From contig CM048747.1 of NCBI GenBank assembly GCA_026315105.1, positions 278,787,491 to 278,851,490 of the forward strand: a stretch of DNA of 64,000 nucleotides. Direction: 5' to 3'. The position numbers and the translations under genes were made by a program. Shown one piece after another: positions 22,486 to 33,295 of the stretch; position 1 is the first letter of the stretch, and every line of letters begins with the position of its first letter. The notes beneath the pieces were generated by a model. That model saw only the letters and a list, made by a program, of their open reading frames with translations, searched no databases and was not told the origin of the DNA. The stretch comes from Locusta migratoria. Its lineage: Eukaryota > Arthropoda > Insecta > Orthoptera > Acrididae.

Positions 22486-23250
22486 TACCCAGAAGATGAC
22501 CACTTTCAACAATGGCCAAAATGCTGAAAATTTTAATAACTGATAATATGGTCCCACATTCTGAGGAATTTCATTGACAATAGAACAATTGTTGCACACC
22601 AACTACCTGTTACTGAAATGACTGCGTACAATGAAATACAAATTACAAAACAGGTGACTCTACAGTTTAAACACTACACAACAAAACCAAAAAGGACATG
22701 CTTCTAAATTCATATTTGAAAGTGGCAGTGGCTATTATGGTGTACAGATGATTAACTGTGCCCCTTCCCTTGTGCAAAAGGAAAACTGACCATATAAACA
22801 TCTGAAATTAAGTCCTTGGGAAGAAGTAAAAGCTGTACTTGATTCCACAGAGAAACCAAGTAATGTAATGCCTTTCAATAATAAAAGAGGATTGGATGAA
22901 GGCTAAGTTTAAAATGGACCAAACTAAAAATCCTGGCCTGAAAGTGGAGAAAAAGAAGTGGAAGTTTATGTTTCACTTAAAATTGTATAAAATAGCAACA
23001 CTTTGAAATAAAAAATGTATTTGTTGCTTTTACTTCAAACTAAAATTTCACTGTTTGTTGTACAAGCCACACAATGGATTGAAAAATATTTTGCAGGAAA
23101 AATTCTTTGTAACTTGGTACAATCACTGATGAAACAAAATTGTTGTTCCTCTGAGAACTAACAATTTAACTATTGAAAAATACAATTTACAGGAGAATTT
23201 GTTGATGGTAAGCTCTTAAATGATATAGAATTAATTAAAAAAGTCTTTAC
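22486..23250. other. Nrdp1 intron 2, distal part
   Basis: AT-rich intronic DNA without a recognised element. Confidence 0.5.
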
Positions 23251-23393
23251 CTGGAAAGCAAGTTTCTTAAAATACGTGGCACAGGCCTCAGTTGTGCTGA
23301 AGTTATATTCTGTCTATCAACTGGGCATGTTGGTTGTCTTGAAATCCATTCCTGAATACATTCACGGCAAAATGCGTGCTCACAGATGGGCGC
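23251..23393 (-). CDS. elgi/RNF41 homolog: Nrdp1/RNF41-like E3 ubiquitin ligase, coding exon 2 (RING second half)
   Basis: A 143-bp exon with acceptor TTATTATTAG before 23393 and donor GTAAAG after 23251. It begins at residue 31 and supplies RING ligands C34, H36, C39, C42 and C53 within APICEHAFCRECIQEWIS and PTCPVD. The eighth ligand position is Asp56 (CPVD) rather than Cys. The same CPVD is found in vertebrate RNF41, so this is a family trait and not damage. The exon ends RPVPRILRNLLS, the conserved link to the second zinc module. Confidence 0.95.
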
Positions 23394-23478
23394 CTAATAA
23401 TAAAAAACACATGGAGTACCACTTTAAATAAATTAAATATGAACACTTGACTCTTCATAATTTACTTCACATACTCAC

Positions 23479-23568
23479 CTGCAGAGGATCTTCAAGAACA
23501 CCTGAGCATATGGGGCAAACTAATTCCTCATCAACTTCACCTTGGAATCTGTTCACCTCAAATCCCAT
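23479..23568 (-). CDS. elgi/RNF41 homolog: Nrdp1/RNF41-like E3 ubiquitin ligase, coding exon 1 (start, RING first half)
   Basis: A 90-bp coding exon from ATG 23568-23566 to donor GTGAGT after 23479. It encodes MGFEVNRFQGEVDEELVC then PICSGVLEDPLQ, closely matching the vertebrate RNF41 N-terminus, with RING ligands C18 and C21. RNF41/Nrdp1 is a cytosolic RING E3 ligase that ubiquitinates ErbB3-type receptors and the IAP protein BRUCE, and binds USP8. In flies elgi affects oocyte meiosis. The start is fixed by family alignment. No upstream coding sequence is expected. A 5' UTR and promoter were not located. Confidence 0.95.
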
Positions 23569-23771
23569 CCCTCAACTATATATATATTTTTTAAACCACT
23601 ACTGTTGCTGTCAAGATGGATTACTGGGATAAGTACCTGGAGGCAAATAACACCAAATATTTAAAAAATCTCTTATGACACCTACCCATAATATTTATGA
23701 TTACATTATCAGAATACATTTTTCAGTGGAATACAAAATATCCTCAAATCTAATGGATTTTTTTTATTTGC
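23569..23771. other. probable Nrdp1 upstream/5' UTR region
   Basis: AT-rich, with a short (TA)n stretch at about 23577-23587. A possible acceptor (TATATATATAG before 23576) could join an upstream non-coding exon, but this is unproven. Confidence 0.3.
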
Positions 23772-23837
23772 TTTTGTAGTTTTAAATCACTTTATTGCAA
23801 TTTATTTATTGCAATAAAGTGATTTACAACTACAAAA
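23772..23837. repeat. near-perfect 30-bp-arm hairpin
   Basis: Arm 23772-23801 pairs with 23808-23837 with one mismatch and a 6-base loop. The arm core is AATCACTTTATTGCAAT. It may be a small fold-back element or a cruciform-forming sequence. It lies about 200 bp upstream of the Nrdp1 ATG. Confidence 0.9.
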
Positions 23838-24180
23838 AAATAAACCAAAAACTTTATTATAAAGGAAAATAGGGAAGGAAAAAAGGGTAGTGAACATAGT
23901 GTAGCTGCCAAATAACAAATCTTGTAGACACCTATCACATTTTGTATCTTCTAAAGATATACAAAACATTTTATTAGTGCAGGGCTTCCCAATCCGATGG
24001 ACCCCTTTTTCAGGCGAAAGTCCACTGCAGACCCCTGTCAGTCAAGGACAAAGTAACTGTTGAAATTCAATGCGAAATAAATGGGTATTGAAAATTAGTT
24101 AATGTAGGTGCCAATATTTCACTAAATCCATGAAAAATCAAGAGTTTATGGTTTAGAGATAAATGGAAACAACTTTATAT

Positions 24181-24543
24181 TGCCGCGAGAGACCACGAAC
24201 ACCAACTGCTGGCGTGGCGCAGGGGATAGCGTCACGGACTGCGGTGCTGAAGGTCGCCGTTTCAATCCCGGCCACCGGCAAAAATTTATTTCTTTGTAAT
24301 TAACAATTCCAGAATGTTCTACATCTTTCTTATGTTCACTTGTAAATTCTACTTGTTTCTTATGTTAACTGTTGTTCTGATTTCTGGTAAATTCTGTCTG
24401 TGTATAAATAGCAGAGCACTCTGCCTGAGAGGCAGTCAGTGCTGCGTGTAATGTTGAGTTCGTAATGTTGAGTTCGTGATTTGAGTATAAGTGCTGCGTT
24501 CAGTTGCCTTCAAAGTCAAGCCTGCTCCCATTTCAACGCGACA
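24181..24543 (+). repeat. 5' LTR of the Ty3 element
   Basis: 363 bp, TGCCGCGA...CGCGACA. It contains a tRNA-like block at 24207-24280, a TATA box TATAAATA at 24403-24410 and an initiator-like TCAGT at 24436-24440, spaced as in arthropod LTR promoters. Confidence 0.93.
24207..24280 (+). promoter_or_regulatory. tRNA-like sequence (A and B boxes) inside the LTR
   Basis: From TGGCGCAGGGGATAGCG (A-box and D-arm-like) to GTTTCAATCCC (B-box and T-arm-like; the copy in the 3' LTR at 29579-29652 has GGGTCAATCCC). In the 3' LTR copy the ends TGCCGG and CCGGCA pair as an acceptor-like stem. The anticodon arm does not fold well, so this is a tRNA-derived remnant and not a tRNA gene. Confidence 0.6.
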
Positions 24544-24589
24544 TTGTTTGGTGGAGGCGCCGGGTACCCTGTGCAACAGCTGCATCACC

Positions 24590-25880
24590 ATGGCTCCGAT
24601 TAGGCGATGTAGAAGCCGTCGCTTACACGGACTAGAACCAGAATACAAGGGATATACCGGGTACATCCTTCCGAAAGTCCGTATCATCAGAAGAACTATA
24701 GACAGGAAATCAAAGTTAGGCCAGCTGCACATCAGACACCCGTCGGTGTTCTCTGGAGACGGTGGACAGGATCCCAATAAATGGCTAAAACGATTCGACA
24801 GAGTCGCCAATTACAACAGGTGGGATCATACAATGTGCTTGGCCATCGTTTATTTCTACCTGGACGGAACAGCCCAGCAATGGTTCGAGAACAATGAAAA
24901 CAAACTGAATGACTGGGAAACGTTCTAGGCGGAACTTAAGAAGACGTTTGGAGACCGACAGCGACAAATCCGCTCGGCGGAATAACAACTAAAGAACCGG
25001 GCCCAACGACATGGTGAGCTGACAGTCTTACATACAGAATGTTTTGGCCCTGTGTAACACTGTCAATCCGAACATGTCTGATGGCAACAAAATCATGCAC
25101 CTGATGAAGGGTATAGCAGAAGACATGTACCAAGCCCTTCTGATAAAAGACGCCATTACAACAGAAGAGTTCATCATGTGGTGTTAGCGTATTGAAGAGA
25201 TTCAACAAAGGACAGTTGGTCGCAAGAAGTATGACCGACTCCCCAATGTAGTCCCTATGGGCGTTGTGGAAGACCAGCATGACTTCGCTTTTCTCATACG
25301 ACAAATTGTGAGAGAAGAATTACAACACTGCAAGGCAGCCAGGACTATTAGATAGAGCGAGCATCAGATTATGCCCATGGATGTAAGCCACGTAAGTCAC
25401 GAGGGAGCCGACGCCACTGAGGAAGAGGTATTTCAGACATTAGCTGCTGTCTGCCCTGCCAATCGCATCCGACGCGCAGAATGGCGTCGCCGTGCTATGA
25501 CATACGCTGCAGCCACCAAACGGCAGCCTACGAACCGGCCGACGCGGCGACAACCAACTCCCCCAGCAACAATCACGCCCTGCAGGAGAACAGACGTCTG
25601 GAGGGCAGAAGACAACACACCACTGTGTTTCCACTCTGGGTGCCCTGGACATGTCATATGTTACTGCAGAGAGAGAAGGCAAGTATTTGACGATTATTTT
25701 GCCGCAAGACGTCAGACATCAGAGCAGTTCTATCCCAGGCAATCACCTGCCGATGCGTTCAGTGGGAAGAAACCCATTGCCGTACCCCAGACGAGGTCGC
25801 TCCACGATGCACCACAGCCGTTCACCGTCACCGTACAGTGGTACCAGCCGCTCCCATAGCCGCCGCACCCAGGAAAACTA
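24590..25880 (+). pseudogene. Ty3 element gag, broken
   Basis: The frame opens with ATG at about 24590 (MAPIRRCRSRRLH). A capsid-like core follows (HPSVFSGDGGQDPNKWLKRF, YLDGTAQQWFENN). The frame is cut by TAG 24926-24928 where TGG is expected (ETF*AELKKTFG), by TAA near 24983 (RSAE*QLKN), and by later stops near 25187 and 25354. Near 25620-25675 a zinc knuckle survives as CFHSGCPGHVICYC, with the second cysteine of CX2CX4HX4C replaced by serine. An Arg/Pro-rich segment precedes it. No intact capsid protein can be made. Confidence 0.8.
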
Positions 25881-25939
25881 AGCGAGGCGACCATCTACGG
25901 AGGTGAAGCCGTCGCAGATGAAAATCCTCCATGGACGAC

Positions 25940-28900
25940 AGTCGCTAAGATGTCGGGAAATCTCATCTACGTGATAATCGACGGCCAACCTGTCCGGGCA
26001 CTTGTTGATTCAGGAGCCTCTTTCTGTATTGTCGGATAATTACCGCCGCACACTAAAGAAGACAATGTTCTGTGATACGGGGGCAACTGTGCTGAAGGTC
26101 GCGAATGGAAAGTACGTCCAGCCAGCAGGAACTTGTGTCGCAAGAATAACCATCAACAACAGGACTCAGCCGTTTGAATTTGTCATGTTAAGAGAATGTA
26201 GTCACAATGTCATCCTCGAATGGGACTTCCTTCAGGCATCCCAAGCTATCATTGACTGTGGAAGATCTGAGCTGCAAATTGAAGAAGTAGTTCCACCGGA
26301 TACACGTAATACAGAATTTTCTGGGACGTTATTCGTCGTTGACAATGTGACGATACCGCCGTTAACAATGAGAAGAATTGCAGTCACAAACACAGATAGC
26401 TCGTTAAACTGTGAAGTTCTTGTTGACAGTAAAACGTTTATCAGGTTCACAAAAGAAATTTACATACCAGCAGCTATCATAAGCATTACTGGTGGTCAAG
26501 GAGAGATTTGGATCACAAAGTGTCACGAGCAGTCACAACTTATCCCCAATGGAATGTGTATCGGGACAGCTGAACCAATCCAGGACGGTGAGCTCAACGT
26601 CATCAAGGAAGACCCATGCCCTGCTGTTAGCACAGACAACACAACACGCTGGAGGAAACAAACGTGGAACTGCCAATAGGGTAGGGACTGACCAAGGAAC
26701 AAAGCCAGCAGGTGTTAGGTATACTATGCCAATTTTCGGGTGCATTCCCACCTCAGCAGGGGAAAAGTCAGACGAAACGGCCCACGATAAAGCACCATAT
26801 CAATACTGGGGATCATCCACCAATTAGCCAGTGTTCGTATAGAGTGTCGCCAGCTGAAAGACGGATAATTCGGGAGGAAGTGGAGAAGATGTTGCACGAT
26901 GACATTATCAACATTCGGAGAGTCCTTGGTCGTCTCCGGTGGTCCTCGTAAAGAAGAAGGATGATCGTGGCGATTCTGTGTCGACTATCGGCAGCTGAAC
27001 AGAATCACAAAGAAAGATGTCTACCCATTGCCACGCATTGATGACACCTTAGACTGCTTGAAAGGAGCAACATACTGCCCAACTATGGACATGCAGACAG
27101 GTTACTGGCAAATCGAGGTTGACAAAGCTGACGGGGAGAAGACGGCTTTTTTTACACCTGACGGCCTCTATGAATTTAAAGTAATGCTATTTGGATTATG
27201 TAACGCTCTAGCCACATTTGAACGCATCATGGACAATTTGCTTCGACGCCTTAAGTGGACGACGTATGCCTGCTATTTAGATGACATTGTCGTTTTCTCG
27301 AAAACATTTGAAGAACATCTGAGTCGCCTGTCAACTGTGTTGAAGTGTGTTCAGACCGCAGGACTTCGCCTCAATCCAAAGAAGGGCCTCTTCATCACCA
27401 AAGAGATAAAAATCCTGGGGTACCTAGTCAACGGAGATGGTGTCCATCCTGATCCAGATAAAATAAGGACAGTCACAGAATTTCCAACTCCTCAGTACAT
27501 TCGTGATGTGAGAAGTTTTCGCAGTCTGTGCTCATATTACAGACGTTTTATAAAAGGATTTTTTAACAAGGCACGTCCATTACAAGAACTTCTGCAAGGA
27601 GACGCCAAGTTTTACTGGAATGAGAGAAAAGAAAGAGCTTTCTGGGCACTTAAGGAGGCTCTAACTTCCGCACCAGTGCTAACCTTGTACGATGAGAATG
27701 CAGCAACGGAACTTCACACAGATGCCAGTGGTTATGGGATTGGTGCAGTGCTTGTACAAGTTCAGGAAGGTGCTGAAAAAGTGATACCCTATGCGTCAAG
27801 AGTACTCTCAAAGTCAGAGATAAACTACTCTACAACTGAAAAAGAATGTCTCGCGGTTATCTGGGCTATCAACAAGTTCGGCTGTATTTATTCGGCAAAC
27901 CATTCACCGTCGTGACAGACCACGATTCTTTGTGTTGGATGACTAGCTTGAAGGATCCATCAGGTCGACTAGCAAGATGGGCACTAAGACTCCAAGAGTA
28001 TGATGTCACAGTGGTATTCAAGAACGGGCGCAAACACAAGGATGCCGACTGCCTTTCGAGGAATCCATTAGTGGAACACAACAGCATTAATGAAATTTCA
28101 GCCCTCACTGAATTAGATGACGTTACAGCTGAGCAGAGGGAAGATCCAGCACTATTAAAAACGATAGAGGCCTTGGAGAAAGGAGAACCGACCAATGGAG
28201 AGTTCCAACTTATAAACGGAACATTGTATAAGAGCAACTACAATCCACTGGGCCTCAAATGGCTACTGGTTGTTCCAGCTCATCTCCAGCCAGCTATTCT
28301 CAAATATTTCCACGATGCTCCAGTATCCGGTCATCTGGGATTCATGAAGACCCTAGACAGAATCAGACGCAGGTACTACTGGAAAGGTCTCTACCGATCT
28401 GTCAAGCACTATGTGAGTCACTGTAAAGAGTGCCAGCAAAGGAAGCATGTGCCGCAATTACCTCTAGGGCATCTGGTACCGATTCCGTCGGCAGCAGCTC
28501 CATTCCACCGAGTTGGGATCGATCTTTTACGGAGGTTCCCAAAGTCGACAACCGGTAACTGATGGACAATAGTCTGTACTGACTACCTCACATGCTACGC
28601 TGTCACCAAACCTGTGCCAACTGCAGAAGCTCCAGAGATCACAAAATTCCTTGTAGAAGATATTATTTTCAAGCAACACGTGTCATGATACCTGATCGTG
28701 GAAAGGTATTCCAGTCACAACTAGTATCAGAGGTAATGTCACGGTGTGACATTGTCCACAGAATGACAACTGCATACCATCCTCAGACAAATGGTCTTAT
28801 GGAACATTTTAACAAGAAGTTAGCTGACATATTGTCGATGTAGAGCAGAAGGATTGGGATACAATTCTGCCAGTCATGACATTTTCTTACAATACCACAA

Positions 28901-29515
28901 GACAAGACACCACAGGCTTCACTCTGTTTTTCCTGCTCCATGGCCGTGAAGCTGAGACGACAATGGATACGCTATTCCCGTTCCAACTGGACGACACTCA
29001 GGATGACTATGTTAAACAACTCATCACCAGGGCCGAAGAAGCAAGACAACTGGCTCGCTTACGGACACTGGACGCCCAGAAAGAGGACCGTCACCGGTAT
29101 AACGACAAGCACCGACCTGTTGCCTACAGCTCAGGAGATGTGGTATGGATTTTTACCCCTGTACGGAAGGTTGGACTGTCAGAAAAGTTATTGAAGCAAT
29201 ACTTTGGTCCGTAACCTGTCATACGCCGCCTGTCAGACGCCACATACGAAGTTGAGGGTTATGAGCCGTCGTCGAAACGCCAAAAACGAATGGACATTGT
29301 TCACGTCCTGCACATTGAAGCCTTACTACGATCCTGAAGAGCAGGTAGACGAAAATGGCTTCTTGCTCAAGGACGGCAATGTTCCTGATGAAGCCATGAC
29401 AGGAACATCTGCCGTCGATAATCGTGGAGAAGGGAAGGATTCTCTTGAACTGTCATACAGAGGACCCATGACACAGTCAAGATCCAGGACATTGCAGCTG
29501 GCTCCACAGGGAACA
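25940..29515 (+). pseudogene. Ty3 element pol (protease, RT, RNase H, integrase), broken
   Basis: The protease motif LVDSGASFCIV lies near 26000, with a stop soon after. The RT spans about 26950-27450: FCVDYRQLN, MDMQTGYWQIEVD, MLFGLCNALATF and the catalytic YLDD near 27277. RNase H spans 27690-28060 (LHTDASGYGIGAVL, TTEKECLAVIWA, VTDHDSL). Integrase has the HHCC finger (GHLGFMKT...CKEC, about 28325-28440), a first Asp in VGIDLL (28517), DRGKVFQS (28700) and HPQTNGLMEHFN (28780), giving a D,D,E set in pieces. Frame breaks occur near 26650, 26950, 27890, 28560 and 28840. The 3' part (28840-29215) holds the integrase C-terminal region. Confidence 0.85.
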
Positions 29516-29552
29516 TAACAGTGGGTCGCTGTTTCTCCAGGAGAGGAAGCAA

Positions 29553-29909
29553 TGCCACAAGAGACCACGAACCCCAACTGCCGGCGTGGCGCAGGGGATA
29601 GCATCACGGACTGAGGTGCTGAAGGTCATCGGGTCAATCCCGCCCACCGGCAAAAATTTATTTCTTTGTAATTAACAATTCCTGAATGTTCTACATCTTT
29701 CTTATGTTCACTTGTAAATTCTACTTGTTTCTTATGTTAACTGTTGTTCTGATTTCTGGTAAATTCTGTCTGTGTATAAATAGCAGAGCACTCTGCCTGA
29801 GAGGCAGTCAGTGCTGCGGGTATGTTGAGTTCGTAATAAACATGCTCTGAGTATGAGTGCTGCATTCAGTTGCCTTTGAAGTAAAGCCTGCTCCCATTTC
29901 AACGCGACA
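29553..29909 (+). repeat. 3' LTR of the Ty3 element
   Basis: 357 bp, TGCCACAA...CGCGACA, alignable end to end with 24181-24543. It contains the second tRNA-like copy at 29579-29652. Confidence 0.93.
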
Positions 29910-29913
29910 ATAT

Positions 29914-31150
29914 CAGTGGTATCCCCATTTGTCTGAATTTCTAGTATATTCAGATACTTTGCTGTTGGATGATTAAATCCAATTGTGTAACACACTAGTT
30001 CCTGATAAAATTTACTTGTTACTTGACAGTTCACAAGTTTGAGCTGTCTTCCTGAATTAGTGTTTGCTTTTGATAAGGTGTCACAACAGATGGTCAGTAC
30101 ACTTTGTTTGGCTTTCATGAGTGTATTTCATCATTAGTGTTTTGCATGTGTTTTGTTTTTGGTTTTGTTGTTATATCTGGTTAAATGTGAAGAAAAGGGG
30201 CAGACCCTTGATTCGGGATGTAAACACACCAGGAAAGCAAAGCAGGCAAGGAATGACGTTTAAAACTAGAATGGTTGCATAGGATCTCACGGTCACGTAT
30301 TCTTAAAATAGGCAACCCGTGCATCAGCAGACCTAAACATTCTATTCCTAATTTTCAAAAAATAAATGCTCATTTGCTACTATTGTAACACTTAAATATT
30401 ACACCCTTCTTTTGTTTCTTATTCACTGTAACATCTGAGGTAAATTACAGCTGACGGTGCAATTCTTACCCTGTATCTCACAGGTACAACACAACCACCA
30501 TCCTAGTGACACGACCATTGCAGTGTTAAAGAACAATTGCCACAACTTGTGTGCAATGTGTGGTAATACTTTGAGAGGGAGGCTGAGTATGAAGGACATC
30601 TCTTACCAGTTTTGCAAAGTAGGCATGCTAACGATAACGTGATTAAGCTTAGTGAAGCAACTGCACTGCATGTTGGTGACAAAAGAAAGGTATGAATAGG
30701 AAAGAACCGCAGAAGCACCTTCTTGCCTTGATACGCCAGGGAAGACAAGTGTTCTAAAGCACGTAACAAAATTTGATAATTTTACACAAGAAGCGATTAG
30801 CGCCATATGAAGTCACACGGTACCAGAGCAAGACGAACTGTCCACTTTGTCTACTGTACAAGCACTCTTCGGCTCTCCAGAAGGTTCCGCACATAGCTTT
30901 GCAGCTATACAAGCAGGACACCATACCAGCTCCAACAATCAGTGTTTTTACTTCTGATGAAGATAGTAGAGTTTGCCACTGAAAGCTTGATAATTTTATT
31001 TGATGCCTTGCGGCTTATATAATGAGATTTTATTGAAGAATGCCATTGCAAAAGACTCTTACGACACACATACAGTTTCTATCAAAACAAAAATGGTTGT
31101 TCCTTAAAATGTTGTCCAATATACGGAATATTTCAGCACCTGTTGTTTGT
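29914..31150. other. hAT interior without recognisable coding
   Basis: This should hold the C-terminal transposase on the minus strand but is too decayed to follow. Around 30945-31005 a segment TCTGATGAAGATAGTAGAG then AAAGCTTGATAATTTTATTT resembles the tail motif of other interspersed repeats here. Confidence 0.35.
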
Positions 31151-31199
31151 CATGTAGTGGTTTACACAATAAGAAATCCTCTGGGAAACATCCTGAGTA

Positions 31200-32010
31200 T
31201 TCGTAACGGACAAAAGCCAATAAAATTGCTAATCCTGCTACATCAGTAGATTCATCTATTTGGAGAGAAAATGAATTGTGTTGGAAGTGAGAAACCAGAG
31301 ATTCATGTCATTTGACATGTCAACAATGCATCTCTTAACAGAATCTTTTGATAGCATCACAGAAGCTACAAGTTTCTCTGTGTTTCATACAAGGGAAACA
31401 ATATCATTAACACACAATTTTATTAAGAGTTTCTGCAAAGGTATGAGCTTTGCCTGCCTTTGCCACTCGAGAGCTAAATAAGAAGGAAGCTTTTAAGGAG
31501 TTTTCATGCAATTCTGAGAAGCAGTTAATACAGTGCCCTTCCTCTTGAAAAAATTAATATAATTTGAGAAAATTCTACGATTGCAATATTTTGTTTTTAC
31601 TTTTTACTCAAGATGGCCGGTTTCGACACTTAAGGGTGTCATCTTTGGTCTCTGCTACAGCTGGCATCTTTCTGTTTATTAAAGTGCTCCACAATGCTGA
31701 GTGTAACAGAGACTAGAGATAACCTCCTTGAGTGTTGAAACCTGTCACCTTGCATTAGAAATAAAAATAAATTATTGCAATCTTTGCATTTTCTCATTAC
31801 ATTACTGTAATAAAATCGCTTCCTATGATGTGAAAATTAGGTTAAAAATCAATGTCTTTAGTTTGTATGAGTATCCTCAAAATGACAGTGCAATTTAACT
31901 GGAACCATCGCACTATTTGGATGGACCTGCACACAAATTACATGCTGAACTTTGCGCTTCTCTGTCTCTATAAAGCCCATTTCTAAATATTTTTCATTGT
32001 ACTTAAGCTA
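31200..32010 (-). pseudogene. hAT transposase remnant (BED finger and catalytic-core N-terminus)
   Basis: On the minus strand, KYNEKYLEMGFIETEK and QHVICVQVHPNSAMVPVKLH (32008-31890) correspond to the BED-type finger, with one Cys ligand lost. After a 204-bp hairpin insertion (31579-31782), KDSVKRCIVDMSNDM and IDESTDVAGLAIL (31370-31210) match the start of the RNase H-like core, whose first acidic catalytic residue lies in the DEST motif. Upstream, MINSELVKKRAVSPSPSQLP (32190-32010) may be the N-terminus or a chance frame. Confidence 0.7.
31579..31782. repeat. 204-bp hairpin (inverted-repeat) element
   Basis: A left arm from 31579 (GATTGCAATATTTTG ... GGTCTCTG) pairs with a right arm ending at 31782 over about 75 bases at roughly 75-80 percent identity. 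The loop is about 50 bases. It interrupts the hAT transposase. Confidence 0.75.
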
Positions 32011-32667
32011 GTTTGTTATTCTACTTCCACAGCATGCTTTGAGTGATGGAGCACTTTCTTCAATAAATAAATCCGGCTGTTGCACTTCATGTGAGTGTTC
32101 ATTTGGCCGTCCTTTCTCCTCATTAATTTCCAATGGAAGCTGTGAAGGTGATGGAGAAACTGCTCGCTTCTTCACCAATTCTGAATTTATCAAATGATCC
32201 TTAGTGGAAGTAATTTATTGGTGAAACAGTGAGTGATGAAAGAGGTACTGCATTGAGGAAGTAAGTTTAGGAAGTTTAGACATTGAATGATGTTTTGGAC
32301 CGCATATGTGGCAGCGAGCACACCGATTGGTCGACTGAACTCCCATTTCGAAATACAATATGCAAGAGGTTACTGTGAACTGAGCATCTTGACTATTGCA
32401 GAGAGGCCACACCCTGTGGGACTGAATACACTACGTACAGGTCCTCACTTGGAAACAGTAATCACTGCTTGGGAATACCACTTGATGTAAACTTAAACAT
32501 AGTTTTGAAAATGCAAAAGATATCACTGAAATGATTTTCACATTCTTTTAATTAAAAATTTTAGTCATCCCTTTTCTAGTTTCAGTGAAACCTGACTGGA
32601 CAAGCTTGAAAGAATCGGTGGCCCCTAGGGGGTCTGCGGACACACTTTGGGAATCCCTGTATTAGTG

Positions 32668-33295
32668 AAACCCATGTAACAACATAGGAGGAGGAGATGG
32701 AGGTACTATTAATGACTAAACTACAATCAATACCCTACTATAAGAACTCCTTAAAACATCCCACAAAATATTATTAGAGACAAAAAGTTAAAACTTTCAA
32801 CAAATAAAGAAAATAAGTCAATTATTATTACATTACAAACTGAAACCAATAATATGAATTAAATTAAGATCCCAGACAACAGCTCAGGCAGAAATGACAC
32901 TGAATTTAAGTGAATACTTTCTTTCAAAGGCAGTTCTGAATTGGTCCTAGTAGTTTCAGTTTTTTGGATGGCTGTTGTCAATCTGAAGAAGGCTTACAAT
33001 GAACAGAAAAACAGAGGGCATTAAGGTTTTGACCCAGAAGAGTCATATTTCAAGGAAGATTAATATATTTCCATATATTTTGTTTTAAAACTGCAATCTT
33101 ATACTTATGGAACAAAAGCTATAGAACACCAACATTTCTCACAGGATACATCTATTGCTTTTAGGATTCTCAAAGTCATCCATCTTACAAATTTAATTTC
33201 TGGCTTAATTAACCAACAAAAACTATTTAACGACCTTTGTTTCATTAAAGTAGAAAATATGTTCCATGGTGTTATATAGATCGCAGCGCACGGCA
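32668..33295. other. unassigned AT-rich DNA
   Basis: No feature recognised between the hAT right duplication and the next Ty3 fragment. Confidence 0.4.

Larger units (their letters stand above)
24181..29909 (+). mobile_element. Ty3 (gypsy-type) LTR retrotransposon, complete but decayed
   Basis: Two LTRs (24181-24543 and 29553-29909), both TG...CA, are flanked by a 4-bp duplication ATAT (24177-24180, 29910-29913). The primer-binding region follows the 5' LTR (TGGTGGAGGCGCCGGG from 24550). A purine tract (AGGAGAGGAAGCAA) precedes the 3' LTR. The internal order is gag, protease, RT, RNase H, integrase on the plus strand, the Ty3 order. Several stops and frameshifts inactivate it. The LTRs differ by scattered substitutions and by a small indel near the 3' end, so the insertion is not very recent. 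It lies inside the hAT element at 23980-32659. Confidence 0.95.
23980..32659 (-). mobile_element. hAT transposon (ZBED5-like), split by a Ty3 element
   Basis: The ends are CAGGGCTTCCCAA at 23980 and, inverted, CAGGGATTCCCAA ending at 32659. They are flanked by an exact 8-bp duplication TATTAGTG (23972-23979 and 32660-32667), the hAT signature. The decayed transposase is on the minus strand: a BED-finger region (about 32008-31870, KYNEKYLEMGFIETEKRK) and a core with SKDSVKRCIVDMSNDM and QIDESTDVAGLAILL (about 31370-31210). These match the domestication-prone ZBED5/GTF2IRD2-type hAT group. A 204-bp hairpin element separates the BED part from the core, and a complete Ty3 element (24181-29909) sits near the 3' end. 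Without it the hAT would be about 2.95 kb. Not functional. Confidence 0.88.

Noticed and set aside
24207..24280. A true tRNA gene
   Set aside because: Present identically placed in both LTRs, lacks a foldable anticodon arm and a T-run terminator close by; treated as a tRNA-like LTR segment.
24550..24567. Assigning a specific primer tRNA to the Ty3 primer-binding site
   Set aside because: The sequence TGGTGGAGGCGCCGGG has the right position and TGG start, but I cannot match it confidently to one tRNA 3' end from memory.
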